Of a stretch of DNA of 64,000 bases, positions 15,784 through 28,556 are shown piece after piece. Each line of letters begins with the position of its first letter. The first letter of the stretch is position 1. The translations under genes were made by a program, and so were the position numbers. The stretch comes from an uncultured Eubacteriales bacterium. Lineage in GTDB: Bacteria > Bacillota > Clostridia > Oscillospirales > UBA644. Under the pieces are notes generated by a model. The model was not told the origin of the DNA and made no database searches. It saw nothing but the letters and a program-made list of their open reading frames with translations. The DNA lies in assembly GCA_900547165.1 (NCBI GenBank), contig URFZ01000012.1, positions 3,637 to 67,636 on the forward strand, read 5' to 3'.

Positions 15784-17544
15784 TTAATACCCTGCCTCGA
15801 CAAGACGCGGACAGGTCTTGTGTCCCTTGTATGCGGCGATGTACTGGATCATCCATTGATAATACTGATCGCCGAAGCCGCCTTTCATGGGTTCAAGGTC
15901 ACGGCTGTATTCGGGCGTATAAAGATCGACGAACTGTCCGTTCGGCTGACGCTGAGCAACCCATTCGTTCCACCATGTCAGAATGACTATCTTCGGTCTG
16001 TACTTAAACGCCTGTTTCCACTGATTGTAGAAAGTAACGCCGTGCTGTCTTGACGTCGCGGACGGGTAGGACATATAGTTTGCCTGAGCCGCCGCGCAAA
16101 CGCAGATCTGCTCATAATATGTATTGCCCGTTGTGGTATCTGTTATCGGTGCACGGGGATTGTTGACGGTATTATTCAGGAAACTCCAATTCTGAGTTTC
16201 GGAATTTTGAAGTCCCCACATGGTTCTGTAATTAAACTTCTTTCCAAGTAAAATAGCACCGGCTGGGGTATTATACTGCGCGGCCCAATCTTTCTCGACC
16301 TCAACTCCCGTTGTACCGGTCCCGAGCATAAGCGGTTTTGCAAGCCCGTTTGCATCAACGCGCCAGTAAACCCAAAGGTCCTTATATTTATCAAGATTTA
16401 CGATGCTTCTGTATAACTCGTGGCAGACATCCCAGCCTTCAACGTTTCTGTTCCAGAAAACGACATACGGGGTCTTCAAACCCTCGGCACGCATTTTAAG
16501 GCAGGTATCAAGCAGAAAAACGGTGGGTTTTACGCCGTAAAGATCCCAGCCTGTCATTCCGCTGTTGCCGATAATTTCACTCTTCCAACTGGTAAGAACA
16601 TTCGTATTATCAATCACTATGAAGTCAACGCCCGCATTTGCAAGTTGCGTCATATGGGTTCTGACAACATTTTCGTCCATATTCGAATAATAGCCGAGCG
16701 CGGGTTCGGACCAATAATGGAAATGATTGGTCGGACCGTAATTTCCCTGCCCCGCAAGTATCTTCGAAAGGTCGTAGGTTACGCCGAAGTTGTATGCTTT
16801 TGCATAATCGTGCCATGTAGAATAGTTGATGCCTACAAGGTCATCTTTGAAAGTTATGTCAAGACCGTATTCGGATTCTTTGTAATCGGGATAAAGACTC
16901 TTGACATATTTCACATAGTCAGACTCTTCAACGGGTTTGTCAAACTGATCGCTTATAACGATGTCTCTGCCCGTGCCGCGAACAACTGTTCCGTCAAGCG
17001 TCTGCCAGAACGGAACGACATTGATTGCCGTGTCGAACATTGAAGACGGGACACCCGCCAAAACATATGTCATAAAGAATGCGGAACTGTCGGAAATATC
17101 CGTCGGTTTGTAAACCGTTCCGTCATTTGCGCAGACAGAAGAATACACGGTCTTCAAATCAATGCGCTGTTCTTTGCCGTTGACGGAAATAAAGAATCCG
17201 GCAGAAGCGTAGTATGCGCTGTCAACGGTTGTGATAAGTCTCAGATCCGCAGACTCGGAAGAAAGCGTAACGTCCTCTTTGAGTTGGGCTTTGACACCGA
17301 GTACACCGCCGTTTACAAATTTTGCATAAGCGTTGCCTGTCAAAGCCGTATACGGAACGGTAAGAGCCTCATCTTCGAACCAACCCGCAAAAACTTTACC
17401 GTCGGAAGTCGGATAAGTGCCCGCCGTCTTATACGGAGCAACGTCGTAGGTTTCGCCGTTCGCAAGCGCGGCAGTCGGAAGAAAGCCCGCAAGAAGTCCG
17501 AGCATAACAAAAGCGACTGCGATGCGCAATAAACTTTTTTTCAT
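15784..17544 (-). CDS. Secreted glycoside-hydrolase-like protein (GH71/GH99/WbsX-like) with InlB-type repeat
   Basis: A 586-residue secreted protein with signal peptide and cleavage near 'ALA-NGE' (about 28). Residues about 45-80 ('GKVFAGWFEDEALTVPY') form a Listeria-Bacteroides (InlB B) repeat, an adhesion-type module. The catalytic-like part (about 230-580) has 'FHYWSEPALGYY', 'AGVDFIVIDNTN', 'ILTWWNEW' and 'EYSRDLEPMKGG', the pattern of GH71/GH99/WbsX-like TIM barrels that act on mannan, alpha-glucan or rhamnan chains. The gene at 30035-31660 is a cytosolic paralogue. It lies 42 nt after the 39-residue peptide gene and seems driven by the same consensus promoter. Family assignment is from motif memory and substrate is unknown. 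Confidence 0.7.
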   Translation of the reverse strand: MKKSLLRIAVAFVMLGLLAGFLPTAALANGETYDVAPYKTAGTYPTSDGKVFAGWFEDEALTVPYTALTGNAYAKFVNGGVLGVKAQLKEDVTLSSESADLRLITTVDSAYYASAGFFISVNGKEQRIDLKTVYSSVCANDGTVYKPTDISDSSAFFMTYVLAGVPSSMFDTAINVVPFWQTLDGTVVRGTGRDIVISDQFDKPVEESDYVKYVKSLYPDYKESEYGLDITFKDDLVGINYSTWHDYAKAYNFGVTYDLSKILAGQGNYGPTNHFHYWSEPALGYYSNMDENVVRTHMTQLANAGVDFIVIDNTNVLTSWKSEIIGNSGMTGWDLYGVKPTVFLLDTCLKMRAEGLKTPYVVFWNRNVEGWDVCHELYRSIVNLDKYKDLWVYWRVDANGLAKPLMLGTGTTGVEVEKDWAAQYNTPAGAILLGKKFNYRTMWGLQNSETQNWSFLNNTVNNPRAPITDTTTGNTYYEQICVCAAAQANYMSYPSATSRQHGVTFYNQWKQAFKYRPKIVILTWWNEWVAQRQPNGQFVDLYTPEYSRDLEPMKGGFGDQYYQWMIQYIAAYKGHKTCPRLVEAGY

Positions 17545-17586
17545 AATTGTGCCTCTCTTTCGCAGGGATAAAATGTGCGATAAAAA

Positions 17587-17706
17587 TTAAAACCAAGGAT
17601 TCCAATTCGTCTCTTTGTTCTCTCCGCCGTCTTCAAGCGAGGGCATTTGAGAAGTCGTTATAACATCTGCCGTTTCAACGAATTCAATTTCAGGTCTTAT
17701 AAACAT
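17587..17706 (-). CDS. 39-residue peptide with DVITTS motif
   Basis: A small gene with strong expression signals: a perfect TTGACA-17-TATAAT promoter at 17743-17771 and GGAG 10 nt before the ATG at 17706. The product begins 'MFIRPEIEFVETADVITTS' and ends in an acidic, Asn/Trp-rich tail ('NWNPWF'). I recall similar short proteins ('PExEVVE...DVITTS') being common in gut Bacillota, but know of no assigned function. It has no signal peptide or membrane helix. It is the first gene of a likely operon with the secreted GH-like protein. It could be a RiPP-like precursor, a regulator or a leader peptide. Confidence 0.7.
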   Translation of the reverse strand: MFIRPEIEFVETADVITTSQMPSLEDGGENKETNWNPWF

Positions 17707-17742
17707 AGCCGAGAATCTCCTTATTATATAATTTGTATACTT

Positions 17743-17771
17743 ATTATACCGCAATGCAAAGATTTTGTCAA
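17743..17771 (-). promoter_or_regulatory. Perfect consensus promoter of the peptide / GH operon
   Basis: TTGACA (17771-17766), 17 nt, TATAAT (17748-17743) on the reverse strand. Confidence 0.88.
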
Positions 17772-17813
17772 TAAGTGTCTGTACGAAAAACATTTGATTT
17801 TAATGGTCGAAAT

Positions 17814-17846
17814 CAACAAAAAAACAGACGCATTTTCAGCGTCTGT
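17814..17846 (-). terminator. Terminator of rnpB
   Basis: ACAGACGC/GCGTCTGT arms (17824-17831 and 17839-17846) followed on the reverse strand by about eight T residues. Confidence 0.9.
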
Positions 17847-17863
17847 CACATTTGGTATAAAAA

Positions 17864-18217
17864 CTGCAAGCGTATAAGCCGAGTTCTGTTCGGAAAATTT
17901 CTTTTCCGCTGCGATCATCTATCTCGAACACACGTTACCGTGCGCCTCCAGCTACCTTTAAGACACGATGGGCGGCGTATAAGTCTTTTCTGCGGTATTG
18001 CTCCGGATAGGGTTTACACAAACAGACGGCGTTACCGCCGTCCCGGTGGGCTCTTACCCCGCCTTTTCACCTTAACCGATTGCTCGGATGTTCTTTTCTG
18101 TTGCACTGTCCCGGGAGTTGCCTCCGGCGGACGTTATCCGTTATCCTTGCCCATGGGAGCTCGGACTTTCCTCAGGGAGAACCTTTCGGCGCATCCCCGC
18201 GATCGCACCGCTTGCAG
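17864..18217 (-). ncRNA. rnpB: RNase P RNA
   Basis: The catalytic RNA that trims the 5' leader from pre-tRNAs. Read on the reverse strand, the universally conserved GAGGAAAGTCCGAGCTC lies at 18173-18157 and the matching 3' core AACAGAACTCGGCTT at 17890-17876; these make up the P4 region. The ends pair as CTGCAAGCG/CGCTTGCAG (helix P1, 18217-18209 with 17872-17864), giving a length of about 354 nt. An internal GACGGCGGTAACGCCGTC hairpin and the 'GTAAACCC' segment are as expected for an ancestral type A RNA. It lies 36 nt after the preceding reverse-strand gene; only a weak -10 (GATAAT at 18226-18221) is visible for its own promoter. Confidence 0.96.
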
Positions 18218-18253
18218 TATATTATCTTCTTATGTTCGGTCTTTATTCACGCT

Positions 18254-18619
18254 TCACCAAGCGTTTGCGCCGTCCGAACCGGGGCGCGGCGGAAGGTCTT
18301 TCCCGTCATCTTCGCCGAAATATTCGTCCTGAACGTCGTCCAAATCGACAAGTCTTCTGCGAACTCTGTGGTATCTTTTTGCCCCGGGAACGATTTTTCC
18401 CGTTTTAATGTCGTGACGTCTTTTCATTTCTTTGAATCTCGGCAAAAGCGCGGGAATACAAACGGCAATGCCGAAAAGAAGCGCACCGAATCCGAAAATA
18501 ACAAGAGTTATTTTTGAATCCCAACCTCTGTCTTTAAGAATGAAAAACGGAAAAATAACACCCAATACGATGAACAAGACGATGGAAAACGTCAAAGCCC
18601 AAACCTGTCCCTGTTTCAT
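18254..18619 (-). CDS. Small two-helix membrane protein, unknown function
   Basis: A 121-residue protein with two membrane helices (about 8-28 and 38-60) and a basic then acidic cytosolic tail with 'DDVQDEYFGEDDG'. GGAAGGTG precedes the ATG at 18619 with good spacing, and a consensus promoter lies at 18682-18710. No family recognised. It ends 36 bp before rnpB on the same strand, so rnpB may be partly transcribed by readthrough. Confidence 0.7.
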   Translation of the reverse strand: MKQGQVWALTFSIVLFIVLGVIFPFFILKDRGWDSKITLVIFGFGALLFGIAVCIPALLPRFKEMKRRHDIKTGKIVPGAKRYHRVRRRLVDLDDVQDEYFGEDDGKDLPPRPGSDGANAW

Positions 18620-18681
18620 AAAGCACCTTCCGTGAATGATAAAATCTCAAAATCAACGCAGAGCAAAACTCTGTATTGAAT

Positions 18682-18710
18682 ATTATATAACAAAAAAAAC
18701 GGATTGTCAA
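18682..18710 (-). promoter_or_regulatory. Perfect consensus promoter of the two-helix protein (and rnpB)
   Basis: TTGACA (18710-18705), 17 nt, TATAAT (18687-18682) on the reverse strand. Confidence 0.85.
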
Positions 18711-18865
18711 CAGATGACTTATTTTTTTGCGATAAGAATTCCAAAACAAAATACGTTACAAAAAAATCATAAATATTCAGATAGAATTTTCCTGTTTGAC
18801 AATGCATGATTTTGTATATTTTTAACAAACTTCACATTCGAATTAAAAAATACAGCTTGACAGGC

Positions 18866-18895
18866 TTGACAAGCGATTTATATATATGGTATAAT
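18866..18895 (+). promoter_or_regulatory. Promoter of rpoBC
   Basis: TTGACA (18866-18871), 18 nt, TATAAT (18890-18895) with an extended -10 TGG at 18887-18889. A second TTGACA lies 9 bp upstream (18857-18862). Confidence 0.85.
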
Positions 18896-18901
18896 AACCC
18901 G

Positions 18902-19191
18902 CTTAATGACAATGAAAATGGGTGTTTGTGCCCCTTTGGGCGGTCAAAAGCGGTTTTTATGTGAAATCAGAGGCTTTAACAGCGATTTCGGTAACTTTTT
19001 TTCAAACATAGGGCAAAGCCTGTACGAGCAGAAACATTGCTCGGTTCGGTCACGGAAAACATCTGTTTTTTAAGGAAAGCCAATGCCGCGAAAACTGTTA
19101 TGGGCGCAAAACCGTGATTTCGGGTGTCCGAAGAAAACGTTGTTTAATAATTTTGGTTATAAGATAAATTTGAACGGAGTTGATTTTACCG
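18902..19191 (+). other. Long untranslated leader of rpoB
   Basis: About 290 nt separate the predicted transcription start from the rpoB ATG. It contains small hairpins (GCCC-CTTT-GGGC near 18932; an AAAACA/TGTTTT pair ending in a T run near 19061-19071) but no clear riboswitch. An in-frame-shifted reading at 19083 with an AAGGAAAG site overlaps the rpoB start and is not credible as a gene. The leader could hold an attenuator; this is only inference. Confidence 0.4.
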
Positions 19192-22100
19192 ATGACAGCA
19201 AATCTCGATCCCAGAGAGGTCGGCGCGCACTGGTCAACGGATCTCAAACCCGGTCAACTGCAAAGAGTTGACTTTTCCAAGATCCGACAGATCCAGGCCG
19301 TTCCCAACCTGATCGACATTCAGCTCAGATCGTACAAATGGTTCGTTGAAGAGGGAATGAAGGACGTCCTCAAAGATTCCTCCAACATCATCGACCATAC
19401 GGGAACGATAGTTCTCGATTACATTGATTATGCGATCGACAAAGAGCCGAAGTATTCCGAGGCGGAATGCAAAGAAAGAGATGCGACCTACGCCGCACCC
19501 CTGCGCATCACCTGCCGTCTGACGAACAAAGAGACCGGCGAGATTCAGGAGCAGGTCGTGTTCTTCGGCGATTTCCCGCTTATGACGGAAACGGGAACAT
19601 TCATCATCAACGGTGCGGAACGCGTTGTTGTTTCCCAGCTCGTAAGATCTCCCGGCGCATACTTCACAAGAGAAGTGGACAAAACCGGTAACAAACTTTT
19701 TGCCGGCACCGTTATGCCGAACAGAGGTCCGTGGATTGAATATGAAAAGGACGCGAACGATGTTCTGTTTGTAAGAGTTGACAAGGGCAAGAAATTCCCC
19801 GTAACAACGCTTATCAGAGCGTTCGGTATCGACACCGACGAAAAGATAAAGGAAACATTCGGCGAAGACGAATGTGTTCTTGCGACGCTTGAAAAAGAAT
19901 ACGCAACGAAGAAAGATTTCGGCGTATCCGAAACTCCGAGAAATCAGGCACTCAAAGAACTTTATATGAAACTCCGTCCAGGCGAACCCGCAACGGTGGA
20001 CGGCGCGATAGCGCACATAGACAATCTCTTCTTCAACGAGAGAACTTATGACCTGACCCGCGTCGGCAGATATAAATATAATAAGAAACTTTCTCTTGCG
20101 GGCAGAATCACTTCCCGCCCCGCTTCCCGTCCCGTTTGCGACCCCGTCAGCGGCGAAATAATCGTTGACGCAGGAGAAGTTATCACGAGAGAGAAAGCAA
20201 AAGAGATCGAAACCGCAGGCGTTTTCGACGTTTATATCGTCGTTGACGAAAAGGAACTCCGCGTTTTCTCCAACGGAATGGTCGATATGCTTGAATTCTG
20301 CAAGCGCAACGGCTATGAGTTCACGAGAGAGGAACTTGAACAGAACGGCGTTACCGAATGGGTAAAACTCGACGTTCTCCGCGAAATTCTCGACTCCGCA
20401 TCAAAGAAAGAGGAGATTCTTGCAGCCGCAAAGGCAAGAATTGCGGAACTCATTCCCATGACTATCTGCAACGAAGACCTCTTTGCATCGATAAACTATA
20501 TCCTCGGTCTGAACCACGGCATCGGTGTGGTTGACGATATCGACCACCTCGGCAACCGTCGTATTCGTTCCGTGGGCGAACTGTTGCAGAACCAGTTCCG
20601 CATCGGTTTCAGCCGCATGGAAAGAACGATAAGAGAGCGTATGAATATGCAAAATATCGAAACGCTCACTCCGACAAATCTTCTGAATACCCGCCCCGTC
20701 AGCGCGGCAATCAGAGAATTTTTCGGTTCTTCCCCGCTTTCGCAGTTCATGGATCAGACCAACCCGTTGGCGGCAATTACTCATAAGAGAAGGCTTTCCG
20801 CCCTCGGTCCCGGCGGTCTGACAAGAGACCGCGCAAGCTTTGAAGTCCGCGACGTTCACTACACGCACTACGGAAGAATGTGTCCGATTGAGACCCCCGA
20901 AGGTCCGAACATCGGTCTTATCTCTTACCTTTCGAGTTATGCGCGCATGAATGTTTACGGCTTTATCGAAGCGCCTTATCGCAAAATTGAAAAAAGAAAG
21001 AACGCCGACGGCGAGATCGAATGCTTCGTTACTGATGAAGTTGAATATATGACCGCGGATGTGGAAGACGCATACGTTGTTGCGCAGGCAAACGAGCCTC
21101 TTGATGAAAACGGCTGTCTGCTGCACAAGAGAGTTGCGGTTCGTTACAGAGACGAGATAATGGAAACTGACAGAGCAAACGTTGACTACATCGACGTTTC
21201 GCCGCGAATGGTCGTTTCCGTTGCGACATCTCTTATCCCGTTCCTTGAAAACGACGACGCTATCCGTGCCCTCATGGGTTCGAACATGCAGCGTCAGGCA
21301 GTTCCTCTCATCAAAACGGAAGCACCCATCGTCGGAACCGGTATGGAATACAGAGCAGGCACGGACTCGGGCGTTTGTATCCTTGCCAAAAACGGCGGTG
21401 TTGTTGAAAAGGCAGATGCGCGTGAAGTTCTCGTAAGAAACGATGAGGGCATCCTCGACAGATATCTTACAACCAAATTCCTCCGTTCGAACCAGGCGAC
21501 CTGCATCAACCAGCACGTCATCGTCAAGAAGGGTCAGAGAGTTGAAGCGGGACAGGTTCTTGCGGACGGTCCTTCGACCGACCACGGCGAACTTTCTCTC
21601 GGCAAAAATATGCTTATCGGCTTCATGACATGGGAAGGTTACAACTACGAGGACGCGGTTCTTCTGAACGAAAACCTTGTAAAACAGGATAAATACACTT
21701 CCATTCATATAGAAGAATATGAGATAGACGCGAAAGAAACGAAGCTCGGTCCCGAAGAGATCACGAGCGACATTCCGGGCGTCGGAAAAGACCTGCTTGC
21801 GAACCTTGACGAAAACGGTGTTATCCGTATCGGAGCAGAGGTTCACAGCGGCGACATTCTCGTCGGCAGAGTTTCGCCGAAAGGCGACACCGAGCAGACC
21901 GCGGAAGAAAGACTTCTCCGCGCGATATTCGGCGAGAAATCCAGAGAAGTCCGCGATACTTCGCTTAAAGTTCCTCACGGAGAAAGCGGTATCGTAGTTG
22001 ACGTCAAGACATTCACAAGAGAAAACTCAAACGAACTTTCACCCTCGACAAATAAAATTGTCCGCGTATACCTTGCACAGCGCAGAAGAATCTCTGTCGG

Positions 22101-23160
22101 AGACAAAATGGCAGGCCGTCACGGTAACAAGGGTGTTATTTCGAGAATACTTCCGCAGGAAGATATGCCGTTCCTTGAAGACGGTCGTCCGCTCGACATC
22201 GTTCTTAACCCGCTCGGCGTTCCTTCCCGAATGAATATCGGTCAGGTGCTTGAAGTCCACCTCGGCAGAGCTGCGGCGGAACTCGGTTGGAAGATAATGA
22301 CGCCCGTTTTCGACGGTGCGAAAGAGACCGAGATCTCGAAAGCGCTCGAATTTGCGAAGATAACCAGAGACATCTATCCCTGCGAAGAGATAGAGAACAA
22401 AGCGGTATTCATGGAAGTCGATACCGAAAAGGGCGGCAAAGACCTTCAAAGAATCGACAAAGAGTGGATAGCGGAGAACAAGGAAGAGTTCGACAGACTT
22501 GTTGCCGAAAAGAAGATAAAGATAATCGACGGCAAAGTAACTCTTCGCGACGGCAGAACGGGTCAGCGTTTCGACAACCCCGTAACCGTCGGATATATGT
22601 ACTTCCTCAAACTTCACCACCTTGTTGACGACAAGATCCACGCACGTTCGACAGGTCCTTACTCCCTCGTTACGCAGCAACCCCTCGGCGGTAAAGCCCA
22701 GTTCGGCGGTCAGCGTTTCGGAGAAATGGAAGTTTGGGCGCTTGAAGCATACGGCGCGGCTTACACGTTGCAGGAAATGCTTACCGTAAAATCGGACGAT
22801 ATCATCGGCCGTGTAAAGACGTTCGAAGCCATTGTAAAGGGAAAGAACGTTCCGAAAGCGGGCGTTCCCGAATCGTTCAAGGTTCTTGTAAAAGAACTTC
22901 AATCGCTCGGTCTGGAAGTCAAGGTTCTCGACAAGCAGAAGCAGGAAATAGACATTTCCACGTCGCTTGAAGACGATCCGGACGATTACAGACAGATCCG
23001 CGACGATAAGAAAGAAATCGCAGAAGCAATGGGCGATGAAGACGAATATATGACGGAGATCGACGACGACGGCTTCTTTACCGAAGACCTCGACTCTTCC
23101 GATTTCCTCGATGACGAGTTTGCGTCCGGTCATTCGGATGACGACACGTTTGATTTATAA
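19192..23160 (+). CDS. rpoB: RNA polymerase beta subunit
   Basis: A 1322-residue subunit of the core enzyme, longer than most Bacillota RpoB because of an acidic tail after about residue 1260. The rifampicin region reads 'LSQFMDQTNPLAAITHKRR'; D521, H531 and S536 (E. coli D516, H526, S531) are unchanged, so no classical resistance change is present. The 'GPGGLTRDRASFEVRDVH' and 'THYGRMCPIETPEGPNIGLI' blocks are intact. The ATG at 19192 is used with CGGAG 12 nt upstream. The gene follows its own promoter without rplJ/rplL in front, and rpoC follows after 18 nt. Confidence 0.98.
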   Translation: MTANLDPREVGAHWSTDLKPGQLQRVDFSKIRQIQAVPNLIDIQLRSYKWFVEEGMKDVLKDSSNIIDHTGTIVLDYIDYAIDKEPKYSEAECKERDATYAAPLRITCRLTNKETGEIQEQVVFFGDFPLMTETGTFIINGAERVVVSQLVRSPGAYFTREVDKTGNKLFAGTVMPNRGPWIEYEKDANDVLFVRVDKGKKFPVTTLIRAFGIDTDEKIKETFGEDECVLATLEKEYATKKDFGVSETPRNQALKELYMKLRPGEPATVDGAIAHIDNLFFNERTYDLTRVGRYKYNKKLSLAGRITSRPASRPVCDPVSGEIIVDAGEVITREKAKEIETAGVFDVYIVVDEKELRVFSNGMVDMLEFCKRNGYEFTREELEQNGVTEWVKLDVLREILDSASKKEEILAAAKARIAELIPMTICNEDLFASINYILGLNHGIGVVDDIDHLGNRRIRSVGELLQNQFRIGFSRMERTIRERMNMQNIETLTPTNLLNTRPVSAAIREFFGSSPLSQFMDQTNPLAAITHKRRLSALGPGGLTRDRASFEVRDVHYTHYGRMCPIETPEGPNIGLISYLSSYARMNVYGFIEAPYRKIEKRKNADGEIECFVTDEVEYMTADVEDAYVVAQANEPLDENGCLLHKRVAVRYRDEIMETDRANVDYIDVSPRMVVSVATSLIPFLENDDAIRALMGSNMQRQAVPLIKTEAPIVGTGMEYRAGTDSGVCILAKNGGVVEKADAREVLVRNDEGILDRYLTTKFLRSNQATCINQHVIVKKGQRVEAGQVLADGPSTDHGELSLGKNMLIGFMTWEGYNYEDAVLLNENLVKQDKYTSIHIEEYEIDAKETKLGPEEITSDIPGVGKDLLANLDENGVIRIGAEVHSGDILVGRVSPKGDTEQTAEERLLRAIFGEKSREVRDTSLKVPHGESGIVVDVKTFTRENSNELSPSTNKIVRVYLAQRRRISVGDKMAGRHGNKGVISRILPQEDMPFLEDGRPLDIVLNPLGVPSRMNIGQVLEVHLGRAAAELGWKIMTPVFDGAKETEISKALEFAKITRDIYPCEEIENKAVFMEVDTEKGGKDLQRIDKEWIAENKEEFDRLVAEKKIKIIDGKVTLRDGRTGQRFDNPVTVGYMYFLKLHHLVDDKIHARSTGPYSLVTQQPLGGKAQFGGQRFGEMEVWALEAYGAAYTLQEMLTVKSDDIIGRVKTFEAIVKGKNVPKAGVPESFKVLVKELQSLGLEVKVLDKQKQEIDISTSLEDDPDDYRQIRDDKKEIAEAMGDEDEYMTEIDDDGFFTEDLDSSDFLDDEFASGHSDDDTFDL

Positions 23161-23178
23161 TAAGGAGGGCAACGGATA

Positions 23179-26871
<3,693 letters not shown>

Positions 26872-26892
26872 GAGAAAACCGAAAAGTTTTAT

Positions 26893-26927
26893 CCCCGAAA
26901 GGCATACGCCTTTCGGGGAACTTTTTT
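26893..26927 (+). terminator. Terminator of rpoBC
   Basis: An 11-bp stem CCCCGAAAGGC/GCCTTTCGGGG (26893-26903 with 26908-26918), loop ATAC, then six T residues. Confidence 0.93.
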
Positions 26928-26999
26928 GCGCAGACCGTGTATATCCGAATTTTTGCAGAGAGATAAAGACTCAATATTGTCTCACAGCGAAGCGAAAAC

Positions 27000-27028
27000 T
27001 TGACAACTTGAAGTGTTTGTAGTATAAT
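27000..27028 (+). promoter_or_regulatory. Perfect consensus promoter of the S11-like / hslO operon
   Basis: TTGACA (27000-27005), 17 nt, TATAAT (27023-27028); leader of about 75 nt with a small CTCCG/CGGAG hairpin. Confidence 0.88.
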
Positions 27029-27110
27029 TATTATGTATGCCTATGGCTTGCCACTCCGAAGCGGAGAAAAGACCGCTTCAAAAACAGGAACACAAACGGA
27101 GGCGCACAAA

Positions 27111-28553
27111 ATGAAAAAGATAATATCTCTGACGATTACAGTCATACTTTTACTTTCAACGCTGTTTTCTTTTGTTTCATTCGCAAATGCGGAACTTGAA
27201 AAAGGTCTGCAATCCGAAGCATATATCGTAACGGACGCCGCGACGGGACAGATACTGTATGCGAAAAATCATGAGAAACAGGAAACGCTTTCCGGCATAA
27301 CAAAAGTTATGACGGCGGCAATAGCGCTTGAAAAACTCGAACTCGACGCAAATGCGACGGCAACGATCTCCGCAGTCGGAAACGATGTTGTGCCGAGAGA
27401 CACGATAAATATTTCGCTTGTCGAAGGTGAGACAGTTGATGTGAAATCGCTTCTGCACGCCACGCTTTTGGCGGGTGCAAACGATGCGGCGAATGTTCTT
27501 GCGGAAGCGGCAAGCGGTTCGATCGAGAATTTTGTAAAGCAAATGAACGAAAAGGCAACCGCACTCGGCTGCAAAAACACAAAGTTCTATAATGCAAACG
27601 GGCTGACGTCGGACACGGCACAAAACAATGTGACGACGGCTTACGACTATGCACTTATCATGAAATATGCTATGGAAAACGCATATTTCAAACAGATAAT
27701 AAAACAGACGACATATACTATACCGGAAACAAACAAGAGTGCCGCAAGGGAAATATCGACGTCTTACAATCTGCTGAAAAAGAACGGTTTTTACGAATAT
27801 TCGACAGGCGGTGCCGTCGGCTACTCAAAGGCGTCGGGCTATACCGCAGTCTCGTCCGCACTGAACGGAGACAAAGAACTTATATGCGTTGTTCTCAACT
27901 GTCCGCAGGGAGAAGCGCGCTTTGCGGATACGCAAAAACTCTTTGATTACATATTCGACAATTTTGAATATTCAACACTTACGCAGGACGATATTCGGTC
28001 AAAAACAGTTGATGTACTCTCCGAAGACGGCACGCAGATAATTGCAAAGGCAACACTGACTTTGCCGGGAGAGATAAAGGTTCTTCTGCACAAGGATATC
28101 GCAAAAGAAAATCTGATAATAACGGACACTACCCCCGAAAGTTTCAAAGCGGAAGCGGAGAATCAGTCGGTAACGATAACAGCAAATTCGGACTTGATGT
28201 TCAGTCCCGTTGCGACGTCATATCTGCAAGCGTCAACGGAAATTCTCGCAACGCCCGAACCGGTGACAGCGCTCTCGGAAACCGCTCCCGAATCGAAAAA
28301 TTCGTTCGGAAGCGTTGTTCTGACAATACTCAAAGTTATAGGAATAATCATTCTTGTAATTATCGCGGGCGTTATAGTTTTCGCCGTCTATGCGGTCGTT
28401 TCAAACAACAAGCGCAGAAAGCAGAGAGCGGAGCGCAGAAGACGCGAACGCGACGGTGAGCCGACGGACGAAGAAGAAAGAAACGAAAGACCTCAAAGAA
28501 GAGGAAACACGCTTGCAAGAAGAAACGGACGGTCGTCCGAAAGACGAAAATAA
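27111..28553 (+). CDS. D-alanyl-D-alanine carboxypeptidase (S11) homologue with lost catalytic motifs
   Basis: A 480-residue secreted, membrane-tethered protein: signal peptide (cleavage after A27), S11/PBP5-like domain (about 30-280), a beta domain like PBP5_C (about 290-370), a helix (about 403-435) and a very basic cytosolic tail (KRRKQRAERRRR). The overall fold is clear ('VTDAATGQILYAKN', 'ANDAANVLAE'). All three active-site signatures are changed: SxxK is Gly62-Ile-Thr-Lys65, SxN is Gly122-Ala-Asn124, and KTG is Ala235-Val-Gly237. It is therefore probably a pseudoenzyme that binds peptidoglycan or a partner. GGAGG lies 8 nt before the ATG; an upstream in-frame ATG at 27033 sits at the transcription start and is rejected. 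First gene of a four-gene operon. Confidence 0.85.
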   Translation: MKKIISLTITVILLLSTLFSFVSFANAELEKGLQSEAYIVTDAATGQILYAKNHEKQETLSGITKVMTAAIALEKLELDANATATISAVGNDVVPRDTINISLVEGETVDVKSLLHATLLAGANDAANVLAEAASGSIENFVKQMNEKATALGCKNTKFYNANGLTSDTAQNNVTTAYDYALIMKYAMENAYFKQIIKQTTYTIPETNKSAAREISTSYNLLKKNGFYEYSTGGAVGYSKASGYTAVSSALNGDKELICVVLNCPQGEARFADTQKLFDYIFDNFEYSTLTQDDIRSKTVDVLSEDGTQIIAKATLTLPGEIKVLLHKDIAKENLIITDTTPESFKAEAENQSVTITANSDLMFSPVATSYLQASTEILATPEPVTALSETAPESKNSFGSVVLTILKVIGIIILVIIAGVIVFAVYAVVSNNKRRKQRAERRRRERDGEPTDEEERNERPQRRGNTLARRNGRSSERRK

Positions 28554-28556
28554 CTT

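Noticed and set aside
19083..19271. A 62-codon frame with an AAGGAAAG site overlapping the rpoB start
   Set aside because: It runs into rpoB in another frame, has no recognisable product and would interfere with the main start. A leader peptide cannot be excluded but is not supported.
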